Source: Clostridiales bacterium COT073_COT-073 (GTDB taxonomy: Bacteria > Bacillota > Clostridia > Lachnospirales > Vallitaleaceae). From it: a stretch of 64,000 nt of DNA. Shown here piece after piece: positions 1 through 9,838 of the stretch; position 1 is the stretch's first letter, and every line of letters starts with the position of its first letter. The translations under genes were made by a program, and so were the position numbers. The notes beneath the pieces were generated by a model. It was not told the DNA's origin, searched no databases, and saw only the letters and a list, made by a program, of their open reading frames with translations. The stretch covers positions 1 through 64,000 of the forward strand of contig RQYD01000013.1 of NCBI GenBank assembly GCA_003858485.1, given 5' to 3'.

Positions 1-3000
1 TTCTTTTCAACTGGTATCTTGATTTTTTCAACATTTGTATTGGTGATGATAAAGCCCTTCTGCTTATCTCCCTCAATCTTATGCTCATAGCCTGCTGGCA
101 CGTCTTCTCTGATGCCATAGGCAATTTCGCTACCATCCGGATTGTATTTTGGCAAATCTTTAAATTCACCTTTCCAGTTGCCCTTACTTAATGTGATACT
201 CTTTTCTGGATCAACATCATTTCCGTTAATTTGTAAGTACACCTTAACAGAATCTTTTTCCGGGCCAACCCATCTCTTTTCAACTGGAATATTGATTTTA
301 GCAGTATAGGTATTAGTAAACAGGCTGCTATTATCACCTGATTGAATAACTCCAGAAGCATTGTTTGATTTACCAATATATCCTTCTGCACTATAATCTG
401 CTTCCACCAATTTGTAACCTAAGCCAATGGGCAGATTTTTAATTGTAATTTTTTGATTATGAGTCAACTCAAAGCTGTCACCACTTTTAATCTTTCCAGT
501 TAAAGTGGCGTTTCCAGGCTCAACATCATATTCGCTATCTGCACCAGTACCGGTAAAGGTAATCGTAAATTTAAACTTCTTACTTTGGTCAGCACCTGCT
601 CCTTCAACTTTCTTTGTTATTGTTAAATCAGCATTTTCAACCTTACTGTTTTCAATTATCAGTTGCTTACCATTGTACACTTCTCCGTCAACGGTTGTTG
701 TTACTTTTAATACTCCACCTACATTTTCTTCTGTAACCACAACTGTATAGCCTGTTACAGTTGCTTTTGGAGTCCCTGTATAACCCTCAGGTACAACTGT
801 TTCTTTTAAGGTATAAGTACCTGGCTGAATTGGCCTAAATGTCAGTGTTCCCGAGGAAGATGTTACACCTTTAGTGAATTTTCCTGGATCATTATTATTG
901 GTCAAGGTAAACTCCGCGTTTTTAACTGGTTCTTTAGCTTGATTAATTTTATAGATTTCAACAGCACCATTCATACCATAATTAACCTTGGCATTGATTT
1001 CTTGGACACGATATTTATGTTCGGTATGTCCTAAATCTTTGTCTTTTCCTAAAATTTTAACAGTATTGGAAACATCTGTTGCTGCTAAGGCTATAATTTC
1101 AGTTTTATAAATAAACCGATAAGCCTTGTCTTTCTCCGGCAAATTAACTTTAATTGTTTTCGTGCCTTTATTATACTCAAATGTATATCCTGTTTTTGGC
1201 AGAATTGTCCAGTTCGATGCTGTTTTATCCCTGGCATACAAATGATAATCCGATTCCAGAACTTTTCCAGCTCCATCTAAACGCATCTCAATGCCGTCAC
1301 CCAATTTATCTTCCAACCAATATGAATCATAGTTTCCTTCAATTGCATATGGATTGGCAAGAACAGTCCATTCCACCAGTCCGGTTAAGGACTCAGCTGA
1401 TTTGCCAATTAAGCCAATATTAAACTCAACATCCTTATCTTTTGAAATTGTTCTGCTAGGTTTTGAACCATCAAAAACATTTGTTTTTATATGTTTTAGT
1501 TCCGCCCTATTAATTTCAATGATATTGCTATTGGCACTGGCTTTATATGCCGTTATTTTGTCTACGCCTGGTCTGGCTGCCACTAAAACTACATAGCTTT
1601 TGTCTAAGGTTTTAGGCAGAGAGATTGTCATATCCTTTTTATCTTTCGATACCGTTACCTTGTCAACTAAAGCACTAACATCTGCATCCGACAGTTGCTG
1701 AATGGCTGTAACTGCTTTCAGTTCCTGATAAATGCTCTTGTTCTTTTTAACATCCTCAATCGTCGGCTTGGCCTCATACATTAAAAAGTCTTTCCCTGCT
1801 ATTTTAGTGAATTCCCAGCCTTTTGGCAGCAGGTCTTTTAACTCCAAGCTCCCCAAACTTTCCTTTAAATATGGATGTTGATTGGCATTTAAAACCAATC
1901 GGTAAACCACTGCACCTTCGTTTTTCTTATTCGGATCATTAATTACATCTTCATCAAATCCGTCTTTTCTATTTTGCGATATGGTATTTACTGCTGACAA
2001 CGGGTTGTGGCCGGCCTTTAAATCTCTGGCAGCATTCACTGTCAACATCTGCTTATCCAACATTCTTGGTAAGTATCTTGAACTTGTATAGGTACTGAAA
2101 ATTTGTTTCTTGTCATGGTACAAAAAGGCTGAATTCGTAATCCATCTTATTCCTCGCAACTCATGAACATAGGTTCGATCCATCGGCACTGCTTTTAAGG
2201 TATAAGACCAAGGTGCAAATTTTCCGCCATCTTTATTTTCTTGGGCAATATTCACCTCAACTTCTACTAAATCGGCAATATGAATCCCATCAAACCGGAT
2301 CTCATAAACTTTACTAAAAGATACCCCGGCATTTTGATTGGCAAATGAGTCTGGTACATATTTTAAATAGCCCATATTTGTTGGAATAATATCCTTTATT
2401 TCCATGCCAGCCGGTAAGCCGGTAATTTTCCTTTGATTACTATCAGCTTTTAGCTCTTCTTCCGTGATTTCTTTTTCAAACACAAATAAATCATAGACTT
2501 TTACTACTTTATTAGAGTTATTACCAGCACCATTAAAGTAGCTTTTAATAGCTTTAGGTATTTCAAAGCGCCATTCCATCTCAGGCTCTACCCATTCGGC
2601 TTTGGTCGAGTATTTATTTAAAAGTCTTTCTCCAAAACCAATTTGCCATTCTGCTGTATGAGTAGCCACATCTCCTGGAGTTGGTTCAATGGTAATGGTA
2701 GCTTCGTTATGCAGCTGCTTAATTGTTTCCCCTTGAGCTATATCAACCTTTACCTTGATTAGCAAATGAGAATATACATCCACATCGCCAATGATAAACT
2801 CATTTTTTGCATTTGGAGTAATAGGACGAGGGTCTTTCCATTTCTTTTCTTGCCTGTCCCATTTTTCAAATATCGCACTAACGAAAGTCATACCTTGTTC
2901 AAGTTTATCCGTAATTTTCACATTTTTTAATGGTTCATCGCCATGGTTAAAGCGAATATCCCATTCCAGTGTTTTTTCATTAAAATTCTGTACTCCTGCT

Positions 3001-4178
3001 CGTTTTTCAATCCACGTACTGGTCGGTATATAAACTCTTGCTGTCCGCTCTTTGATCTTTTCATAGTTTCCTGAATTTGCAGGCTTTTCCTTATATAATT
3101 CAGCTTTATTTTCAATTTCCTTTGCGTTTGTCACATAAAAATCTTTGGCAAATAAATCAGTAATATAGGTAATTGTTTGTTTGCCAAATGTGCCTTTAGG
3201 AAATACATATTCCAGTTTCTTAGTATCAAGATCATACGCTCCGTTTAAAGGCTGACCATTCAGCATTACCGAATGTACATTTTTATATTCCGCCGGTTTA
3301 TTTGAATATATCTCTTTATTGGTTGCCAAATCATCATAAACTTTGTAGCCGCCCAAATCAACTAAGGAGCCGCCTTCGGTTTTATATTCAACTTCAATGG
3401 TCCATTTTATTTGCGGAATTATTTTACCTTGAGCATCTTTTAAAAGTTCTCCGCTTTTGCTAATGCTTTCGAATTTTTTCGGTAATTTAGCTTTATATTT
3501 ATGGCCAAAAATCTCAATTATCTTACCTTCTGCATCCGGAATCCATTCTTCTCTGACTTGAACAGTCAGTACCGCCTCAACATTGACATCACGAAGAGTT
3601 CCATTATAAATTTTATCATCTCCGTCAAAATCAATTTTGGCCTGCAAAGTACCATCTGTTAATGTGCCAAGACTAAAATGGCCAACCAAAGCCTTTTCGC
3701 CATCTACCAGCACATTGCCTCTTAATTCAACTACCGGGTTGCCGATAAATTCAATTCCCTTACTCAAATTAATTAAGGCATGATCGCCTTTTAATACTAC
3801 TTGATTTTGATCATATTCTCCATTTAAGAAATCACCCTTAACTGGCATTTTAAAGCGGATATTGATATCAATTGGATAAGAAAGATCAATTTCGTCACCA
3901 TCTTCCAATATTTTACCCTTATGTACAACGGTCTTCTTATAGTCTTGCAATGTTCCATCTGCAAGCACATCCTTTCGTTCACGATTGTCTTCTCCTGCTC
4001 TTATAGCCGTACCACTTGCTGTTATAGCTGGGCCACTTGAAATTAGCGGCTGATTTTCCTCCAGTGTTTGATCCATTAGTATGCCGCTTCCTTCTTCCGC
4101 TAACATCTTTAGATTTTGGAAAGAAAGATTGAACAGCATAATAAACACCAAAGCAATGCTCATTATTTTTCTTTTCAT
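1..4178 (-). CDS. Giant Cna-B type surface adhesin (partial, C-terminus beyond left edge)
   Basis: An open frame of 1392 codons starts at ATG 4178, behind AGGAGG at 4187-4192, and runs off the window with no stop. The first 30 residues are a signal peptide (MKRKIM, then a hydrophobic stretch, then LAEE). Residues about 60-1050 look like a stack of beta-rich adhesin/isopeptide-type domains. About 1075-1180 is a Cna-B/SpaA-like domain with the text PGTYTLKE. About 1180-1290 is a second isopeptide-type domain opening with LTITKKVEG. From about 1297 another Cna-B repeat begins (NIPVEKRWVG) and seems to start again at the edge. Proteins of this kind are usually sortase-anchored by LPXTG, but the anchor is outside the window. 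Probable role is adhesion or cell-surface decoration. No neighbour is co-transcribed in the window. Confidence 0.85.
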   Translation of the reverse strand, partial: MKRKIMSIALVFIMLFNLSFQNLKMLAEEGSGILMDQTLEENQPLISSGPAITASGTAIRAGEDNRERKDVLADGTLQDYKKTVVHKGKILEDGDEIDLSYPIDINIRFKMPVKGDFLNGEYDQNQVVLKGDHALINLSKGIEFIGNPVVELRGNVLVDGEKALVGHFSLGTLTDGTLQAKIDFDGDDKIYNGTLRDVNVEAVLTVQVREEWIPDAEGKIIEIFGHKYKAKLPKKFESISKSGELLKDAQGKIIPQIKWTIEVEYKTEGGSLVDLGGYKVYDDLATNKEIYSNKPAEYKNVHSVMLNGQPLNGAYDLDTKKLEYVFPKGTFGKQTITYITDLFAKDFYVTNAKEIENKAELYKEKPANSGNYEKIKERTARVYIPTSTWIEKRAGVQNFNEKTLEWDIRFNHGDEPLKNVKITDKLEQGMTFVSAIFEKWDRQEKKWKDPRPITPNAKNEFIIGDVDVYSHLLIKVKVDIAQGETIKQLHNEATITIEPTPGDVATHTAEWQIGFGERLLNKYSTKAEWVEPEMEWRFEIPKAIKSYFNGAGNNSNKVVKVYDLFVFEKEITEEELKADSNQRKITGLPAGMEIKDIIPTNMGYLKYVPDSFANQNAGVSFSKVYEIRFDGIHIADLVEVEVNIAQENKDGGKFAPWSYTLKAVPMDRTYVHELRGIRWITNSAFLYHDKKQIFSTYTSSRYLPRMLDKQMLTVNAARDLKAGHNPLSAVNTISQNRKDGFDEDVINDPNKKNEGAVVYRLVLNANQHPYLKESLGSLELKDLLPKGWEFTKIAGKDFLMYEAKPTIEDVKKNKSIYQELKAVTAIQQLSDADVSALVDKVTVSKDKKDMTISLPKTLDKSYVVLVAARPGVDKITAYKASANSNIIEINRAELKHIKTNVFDGSKPSRTISKDKDVEFNIGLIGKSAESLTGLVEWTVLANPYAIEGNYDSYWLEDKLGDGIEMRLDGAGKVLESDYHLYARDKTASNWTILPKTGYTFEYNKGTKTIKVNLPEKDKAYRFIYKTEIIALAATDVSNTVKILGKDKDLGHTEHKYRVQEINAKVNYGMNGAVEIYKINQAKEPVKNAEFTLTNNNDPGKFTKGVTSSSGTLTFRPIQPGTYTLKETVVPEGYTGTPKATVTGYTVVVTEENVGGVLKVTTTVDGEVYNGKQLIIENSKVENADLTITKKVEGAGADQSKKFKFTITFTGTGADSEYDVEPGNATLTGKIKSGDSFELTHNQKITIKNLPIGLGYKLVEADYSAEGYIGKSNNASGVIQSGDNSSLFTNTYTAKINIPVEKRWVGPEKDSVKVYLQINGNDVDPEKSITLSKGNWKGEFKDLPKYNPDGSEIAYGIREDVPAGYEHKIEGDKQKGFIITNTNVEKIKIPVEK

Positions 4179-4752
4179 GCTTATGTCCTCCTGTTTTTTA
4201 AGTTGCTTCTAATCCCTCACTTTTATAGACAATATTAAGTATTATATCATACCATTCCCAACTTTTCTACCCTTTCGACCTATTTTAAGGCAATTCTAAG
4301 TTAATTTTAATTCTTTCAAACAATACAATTTCTTTTTCGACTCAACCCTTCCAAATCCTTGATTTCAAGCCTACATCTCCTGAACGCACCATAATTTCTT
4401 CTTCCTTTTCCATTTTCTTGCCTCCTTTTTCTGCTCAAAATTTGAAATCTTTCGGACTATCCAAACTAGCTTCTATCACCGATTTGCTAAGATTTCTAAT
4501 TGTTTTTTTATCTTTCATTTTTATTATCGGTCATTTCTCACAGTTTGAAAATAGGACTTTATTCCCTTTTTTGGTATATGTTTGTTAATTATTCTGCACT
4601 TATGTCTGTGAAAAAGTGGCTCTTAGAAAAATTGCTTTCCAAGACTTTCTGCTGTTTTTTGCAAGCTTGCTTACCGTTTCATACTATATCAAAACTTTGA
4701 TTTCTGCCTGACGCTTGATACATCTGACTTTTATTTCTGTAAAGCATTTTGA
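4179..4752. other. Gene-free AT-rich spacer
   Basis: Between the adhesin start and the antitoxin promoter I see no supported gene. The stretch is AT-rich and includes the adhesin ribosome site. A 66-codon frame at 4500-4700 on the plus strand has no ribosome site and hydrophobic low-complexity content, and is not accepted. Confidence 0.5.
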
Positions 4753-4785
4753 TTGACGTTGTATTTATATTGTGTTATGATACAA
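4753..4785 (+). promoter_or_regulatory. Promoter and putative operator of the DinJ-like antitoxin
   Basis: The -35 TTGACG (4753-4758) and -10 TATGAT (4776-4781) are 17 bp apart. An inverted repeat TTGTAT (4759-4764) / ATACAA (4780-4785) spans the spacer and the -10. That is where an autorepressing RelB/DinJ antitoxin would bind; the binding is inferred. Confidence 0.65.
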
Positions 4786-4807
4786 ACAAAGAAAAGGAGT
4801 GATTTCC

Positions 4808-5068
4808 ATGCCACAAACCATGATTAATTTTCGAATTGATGAAGATCTAAAAAAGAATATGGAGCAGACTTGCTCGGAAATGGGATTAAATTTGACTACT
4901 GCCTTTACTCTGTTTGCCAAAAAGGTAGTGCGCGAAAAAAGAATTCCTTTTGAAATTTCGGTAGACCCTTTTTATTCTGAAAGCAATATGAAGTACCTGA
5001 AGCGAGTAATTTCCGATATCGAAAACGGTCGTGCCAAATTAATCGAACACGACTTAATTGAGGAGTAA
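4808..5068 (+). CDS. RelB/DinJ-family antitoxin, orphan
   Basis: An 86-residue protein starting MPQTMINFRIDEDLKKN. The N-terminus is the ribbon-helix-helix DNA-binding fold typical of RelB/DinJ antitoxins, and the C-terminal part would wrap a toxin. ATG 4808 is chosen because AAGGAG (4794-4799) lies 8 nt upstream; an in-frame GTG at 4799 overlaps that ribosome site. Family members usually pair with a RelE/YafQ-type mRNA interferase in the same operon. Here a terminator follows within 12 bp of the stop and no toxin frame exists, so it is an orphan or a toxin-loss remnant. It probably represses its own promoter through the inverted repeat upstream. Confidence 0.8.
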   Translation: MPQTMINFRIDEDLKKNMEQTCSEMGLNLTTAFTLFAKKVVREKRIPFEISVDPFYSESNMKYLKRVISDIENGRAKLIEHDLIEE

Positions 5069-5080
5069 CAATGAAATATA

Positions 5081-5129
5081 AAACCTCAACTTCTCTGTTT
5101 CGCAGGACAGAAAAATTGAGGTTTTTATT
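5081..5129 (+). terminator. Rho-independent terminator of the antitoxin gene
   Basis: AAACCTCAA (5081-5089) pairs with TTGAGGTTT (5116-5124), the inner stem continues (TTCTCTG / CAG..AGAA), and a T-rich run follows. It probably also serves prfA, which ends at 5157 on the other strand. Confidence 0.8.
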
Positions 5130-5156
5130 ATCATTTTAATAGTACTGCCGCTTTAT

Positions 5157-6230
5157 TTATTCTTTTTCCATATTATTTAAGCGCTCGGTTTGATCAGCTG
5201 TAGTCAGCGCATTGACCATTTCTTCCAAATCGCCATCCAAAAAATCATTTAAGCGATATAAAGTCATTTTGATCCGGTGGTCGGTCACTCGGCCCTGCGG
5301 GAAATTGTAGGTCCGGATTTTTTCCGAGCGGTCGCCGGTACCAACCTGATTGCGGCGATTTTGCGCTAATTCTTTTTCTTTCTTTTCCAGCTCCATATCA
5401 TACAGTCTGGCGCGCAATACCTTCATAGCCTTGTCTTTATTCTTCAGCTGCGATTTTTCATCCTGCATCGAAACGACGATCCCGGTCGGAATATGAGTCA
5501 AGCGCACTGCCGAATCAGTTGTATTAACGGATTGTCCGCCATTCCCGGAGGAGCGGAAAACATCCACCCGGATATCATTCATATCCAGTTCGATCTCGAC
5601 ATCATCGGCTTCCGGCAGCACCGCTACAGTGACCGTTGAGGTGTGGATCCTGCCGCCCGATTCCGTCACCGGCACTCTTTGAACACGATGGACACCACTT
5701 TCATATTTCAGCTTCGAGTATGCCCCCTTGCCATTGACCATGAAAATAACTTCTTTAATGCCGCCAACGCCGATTTCATTTAAGGAAACAACCTCTGTTT
5801 TCCAGCGGTTGCGCTCAGCAAAGCGGGTAAACATCCGGTACAGATCACCGGCAAACAGAGCTGCTTCATCACCACCGGCCCCGCCGCGAATTTCAATAAA
5901 TACATTTTTGTCATCATTTGGGTCCTTAGGGATCAGTAAGATCTTGATTTCTTCCTCCAGCGCCACCACACTTTCTTTAGCTTCTGCCAGTTCTTCCTTG
6001 GCCAGTTCCTTCATGTCAGCATCGCCGCTTTCTTCCAGGATCTCCAAAGATTCGGCAATCGTTTCTTTGGCCCTTTTATATTCCCGATACTTCTCTATAA
6101 TCGGAGTCAAATCATTATGCTCCCGCATCAGTTTTTGCCATTCTTCCTGATTGGCGATCACCGCTGAGTCATTAATCAATTGGCCGACTTCCTCATATCT
6201 TTTTTCCGTAATCTCTAAATTTTCAAACAT
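5157..6230 (-). CDS. prfA: Peptide chain release factor 1
   Basis: A 357-residue protein of normal RF1 length (about 360). It recognises UAA and UAG at the ribosomal A site and triggers peptide release in the cytoplasm. The peptidyl-hydrolysis motif GGQ sits in [14 protein letters not shown] at about residue 231. The stop-codon reading tripeptide is PVT at about residue 187, in the RF1-type context [16 protein letters not shown]2 would carry SPF instead. The start at 6230 has GAGGA just upstream. Its modifying enzyme PrmC is encoded 270 bp upstream on the same strand, so the order is prmC-prfA, the reverse of the common prfA-prmC arrangement. Confidence 0.97.
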   Translation of the reverse strand: MFENLEITEKRYEEVGQLINDSAVIANQEEWQKLMREHNDLTPIIEKYREYKRAKETIAESLEILEESGDADMKELAKEELAEAKESVVALEEEIKILLIPKDPNDDKNVFIEIRGGAGGDEAALFAGDLYRMFTRFAERNRWKTEVVSLNEIGVGGIKEVIFMVNGKGAYSKLKYESGVHRVQRVPVTESGGRIHTSTVTVAVLPEADDVEIELDMNDIRVDVFRSSGNGGQSVNTTDSAVRLTHIPTGIVVSMQDEKSQLKNKDKAMKVLRARLYDMELEKKEKELAQNRRNQVGTGDRSEKIRTYNFPQGRVTDHRIKMTLYRLNDFLDGDLEEMVNALTTADQTERLNNMEKE

Positions 6231-6503
6231 CTTTTTCCTCTTTTCGTAATGTATTTCTTTCTGTAAAAATAAATCAAATCCTGAATCCTCTCTTTAAGAC
6301 TTTTTCATATCAACAGTTTTCTCTCATTTTTACCTCTTTTACTTTGGATTTTCCTATCCTTACGCTTTCTGCATTCCACCCTGCTTGATAAAGGTGATAA
6401 ATTTCTTTTTCATTATAATATAATTTTTCCGATTAGACAAATGATTTTTCTATCTTTGTCATATACTTTTCACTATAAAATCCATATCTCTGTTTCTGTT
6501 TCT

Positions 6504-7367
6504 TTAATTTCTCTCTATTTTCTCATGCCCAGGCTTCCCTGCCACTACCATTCTTTGCCGGCCGGCATAGTCCGGTAAAACCTGCACATCCTGCCAATGA
6601 CTGCTCCTTAAAATCCCGGCAATATCGCTTCCCTGCCCATCTCCGATCTCTAAAAACAATTTCCCGCCCGGCTTTAAAAAATTAATGCCTGCTTCTGCTA
6701 TTTTTCTATAAAAATACAGCCCATCCACTCCACCATCCAAAGCCAGCTGCGGATCATACTGTTTTACTTCAATCTCCAAATCAGCAATTTCATTTGTTGG
6801 AATATATGGCGGATTACTGATGATAATATCAAAGCCTCTTTCTTCTAAACCTTCAAATAAATCGCTTTTCAGCCAGGTGATCCTATCATTTACCAAATTC
6901 TGCTCGCCATTTTTCTCTGCCAGCTGCAATGCCTGATCCGAAATATCAATTGCCGTTACCTGCGCTTTTTTGTTTTCCGCGGCGATGGCAATGGCAATGC
7001 AGCCGCTGCCGGTGCATAGATCCAAAACCTTTGGCCACTGCAGGCTTTCCATTTCCCTCAGCGCCAACTCGACTAATTGCTCGGTTTCCGGTCTTGGTGT
7101 CAGCACATCCGGGCTGACTGTGATCTCATAACCGTAAAAATTCTGACTGCCGGTAATTTCCTGTACCGGCACTCCTTGGGTTCTTTTTTTCAGCAGTTCC
7201 TGATAACAAATTTCCTCTTCCTTTGCTACTTCGGCTACTCCATACTTTAGGTAATCAGCGACTGACCATTTCTTTAAATAAAGCAGCAACTGCCTGGCAT
7301 CTCTTTCTTCTTTTCCGGCAGCTATCAGATCCTGCCCGGCTTTTTTCAATAATTCATGATAATTCAT
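6504..7367 (-). CDS. prmC: Release factor glutamine N5-methyltransferase
   Basis: PrmC (HemK) methylates the glutamine of the GGQ motif in RF1 and RF2. The NPPY catalytic motif (IIISNPPYIP) and the SAM-binding motif (VLDLCTGSGCIAIAIA) are present. An N-terminal helical domain of about 80 residues precedes the Rossmann methyltransferase domain, as in the family. The frame opens at 7403, but I prefer ATG 7367 (MNYHELLKKAGQ) because GAGGA lies at the right distance upstream and the extra 12 residues have no ribosome site. The target gene prfA lies downstream on the same strand. Confidence 0.94.
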   Translation of the reverse strand: MNYHELLKKAGQDLIAAGKEERDARQLLLYLKKWSVADYLKYGVAEVAKEEEICYQELLKKRTQGVPVQEITGSQNFYGYEITVSPDVLTPRPETEQLVELALREMESLQWPKVLDLCTGSGCIAIAIAAENKKAQVTAIDISDQALQLAEKNGEQNLVNDRITWLKSDLFEGLEERGFDIIISNPPYIPTNEIADLEIEVKQYDPQLALDGGVDGLYFYRKIAEAGINFLKPGGKLFLEIGDGQGSDIAGILRSSHWQDVQVLPDYAGRQRMVVAGKPGHEKIERN

Positions 7368-7578
7368 TAAATAGTCCTCATAATTGTTTTTTTCATTTAT
7401 CATTTTATTTAACTGATGCCTTGACCGGGCACCATAGCTGATCTATCTTTTTTTCTACAATAAGGCAAAATCACAAACACTTTCATTAAAAGAACCGCCG
7501 AAAACTTTCAAACGCCCTGTTTTCAGCGGTTTCTCTATGTAAATCAAACTCTATCTGTCACATATTATGAACCTGAGG

Positions 7579-9729
7579 TTAATTCAGACGATACAAAACA
7601 TCCCCAAACTGAACTTCTCCCTTTGCTACTTCTTCTATTCCAGCATAATTATCCGAATTAGTGATGACAATTGGGGTCACAGTTTGATAGCCTTCTTTTT
7701 CGATCAATTCCATATCAAAGCGGATCAAATCATCGCCCGGTTTAACATAATCACCGGCTTTGGCCAAAGTTTCAAAACCTTTACCTTTTAGCTGCACCGT
7801 ATCCATTCCAACATGGATCAAGACCTCTGCCCCTTCGGCCGTCTTAAGGGCCACCGCATGGCCGGTTTCAAACATCAACTCAACCGTTCCTTCAACCGGC
7901 GACTTGACTAAGCCTTCTTTTGGTTTAATCGCCATGCCTTTTCCCAATATCTCAGCTGAAAAAGCCGGATCCGGAACCTCAGATAATGGTATGGCCTGGC
8001 CACAAAGAGGTGCATATATTGTAATTTCCTGATGATTTTCCTGGGCTGTATTTTCACTTTTCTTTTGTTCCTCTGCTTTTTCTGTAGGTGCGGCGGCAAT
8101 TGGCGTGGCCATATCCAAATCATCTCCGGCCCGCTCCATATATTCTTCCAAATGCGATTTAATAACTGACACCCTCGGTCCATAAATCACCTGAATGCCA
8201 TTTCCACTTTTTACGATACCGGCCGCTCCGGATGCTTTTAAAATGTCATCATTAACTAAACTTCCATCTGTTACTGTTATACGCAAACGGGTAATGCAAT
8301 TATCAACATCAACGATATTCTTCTTTCCACCCAGTCCCTGAATGATTTGACGGGATTGCTGATCCTCCGACGAAAGTCCTCCAGCGGCGGCTGGTGCATC
8401 TGTTTTTTTATTCATATCCGCTCTGGTATAAAGCTTGGTTTCCTCGTCATCCGCTTCCCGACCCGGTGTTTTCAAATCCCATTTCCGGATAATAAAGCTA
8501 AAAATGAAATAATAAGCGACAAAATATCCAATTCCTACAAACACGATCCAAACCCAATTGGTTTTAGCATTGCCTTGCAGGATGCCAAATAAAAACATAT
8601 CAATAAAACCGCCGGAAAAGGTCATGCCCACTCCAACTTCAAAGACATGCATCAGCATATAGGCAAGACCGGCCAGTACGGAATGGATCACATATAAAAA
8701 CGGTGCCACAAACAGGAAAGTAAACTCTAATGGCTCAGTGATACCGGTCAGCATGGAAGTTAATGCTGCTGAAATCAAAAGTCCACCCACAATCTTCCGT
8801 TTTTCCGGGCGGGCCATTTGATACATGGCCAGTGCCGCTCCCGGTAAACCAAAAATCATCAATGGGAATTTACCGGACATAAACCGGGTTGCTTCCGACG
8901 AAAAGCGAACTGTATTTGGATCAGCCAATTGAGCAAAGAAAATATTCTGTGCACCCTCAATCATTTTGCCGGCCACTTCCATACTGCCGCCAACCGAAGT
9001 TTGCCAGAATGGCAAATAAAATACATGGTGCAGACCAAATGGGATCAATGCTCTCTCCATAAAACCATATAACCAGGTGCCCGGATATCCGGAACCACGC
9101 ACCAGATCGCCAACCGTATTAATTGCTGATTGGACCGGTGGCCAGACAAAGAACATTAAAATACCCACCGCCAGATAAACTACCGAAGAAATGATCGGTA
9201 CAAAACGGGTCCCACCAAAAAACGATAATACCTGTGGCAGCTCAATTTTATAATAGCGATTATGCAGGGCGGCTACCCCAAGTCCAACTATAATACCACC
9301 AAATACGCCCATTTGCAAACTGGTAATCCCCAGCACATCGGTGGTTGCACCGGCAATTAAGTTTTCCGGTCCACCATGATTCATAATAACTGCACTGAGT
9401 GAAGCATGCATGACAAAAAACGCAATTGCTCCTGCCAGTGCTGCCGTTGCTTTCTCAGCTTTGGCCATACCAATAGCTACACCGATCGCAAAAATAATTG
9501 GCAAATTCGCAAAGACGATACTACCCGCTGCATTCATCACGCTTAATACCATATGCACTGCCGTTCCCGGTCCGATTGCTTTGGTCAGACCATAGGCCTC
9601 TAACATAGTTGCATTGGTAAAGGAACCGCCGATTCCCAAAAACAATCCAGCCACCGGTAAAATTGCAATTGGCAGCATAAAGGAACGCCCGACTCTCTGC
9701 ATTACACCAAAAACTTTATTATCTTTCAT
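7579..9729 (-). CDS. ptsG: PTS sugar permease IICBA, glucose/maltose type
   Basis: A 716-residue single-chain enzyme II. The IIC membrane domain (about 1-430) has multiple transmembrane segments and starts MKDNKVFGVMQRVGRSFMLP, like the Glc/maltose PtsG family. The IIB domain (about 455-540) carries the phosphorylated cysteine in VDNCITRLR. The IIA domain (about 560-716) carries both histidines expected for IIA-Glc, in FETGHAVAL and LIHVGMDT. It imports and phosphorylates a hexose or glucoside using HPr-P. No sugar-specific hydrolase or antiterminator is next to it, so the substrate cannot be fixed; NagE and MalT-like relatives are alternatives. ATG 9729 has AAAGGAG upstream. Monocistronic by spacing. 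Confidence 0.88.
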   Translation of the reverse strand: MKDNKVFGVMQRVGRSFMLPIAILPVAGLFLGIGGSFTNATMLEAYGLTKAIGPGTAVHMVLSVMNAAGSIVFANLPIIFAIGVAIGMAKAEKATAALAGAIAFFVMHASLSAVIMNHGGPENLIAGATTDVLGITSLQMGVFGGIIVGLGVAALHNRYYKIELPQVLSFFGGTRFVPIISSVVYLAVGILMFFVWPPVQSAINTVGDLVRGSGYPGTWLYGFMERALIPFGLHHVFYLPFWQTSVGGSMEVAGKMIEGAQNIFFAQLADPNTVRFSSEATRFMSGKFPLMIFGLPGAALAMYQMARPEKRKIVGGLLISAALTSMLTGITEPLEFTFLFVAPFLYVIHSVLAGLAYMLMHVFEVGVGMTFSGGFIDMFLFGILQGNAKTNWVWIVFVGIGYFVAYYFIFSFIIRKWDLKTPGREADDEETKLYTRADMNKKTDAPAAAGGLSSEDQQSRQIIQGLGGKKNIVDVDNCITRLRITVTDGSLVNDDILKASGAAGIVKSGNGIQVIYGPRVSVIKSHLEEYMERAGDDLDMATPIAAAPTEKAEEQKKSENTAQENHQEITIYAPLCGQAIPLSEVPDPAFSAEILGKGMAIKPKEGLVKSPVEGTVELMFETGHAVALKTAEGAEVLIHVGMDTVQLKGKGFETLAKAGDYVKPGDDLIRFDMELIEKEGYQTVTPIVITNSDNYAGIEEVAKGEVQFGDVLYRLN

Positions 9730-9838
9730 ACATACTCCTTTCCCTGCATGATGTATTATGTTTCATCTTTCTTATTAAATGCCGGGTGAAATCCGGCTGA
9801 TTCCTTATACAAAAGATAGCTACAGCTCAAATCCCCCT

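Noticed and set aside
188-3115. Short frames on both strands inside the adhesin region
   Set aside because: They are shadows of the single long minus-strand frame, which reads continuously for 1392 codons and keeps phase to the window edge.
4500-4700. 66-residue hydrophobic ORF
   Set aside because: No ribosome site and biased AT-driven composition.
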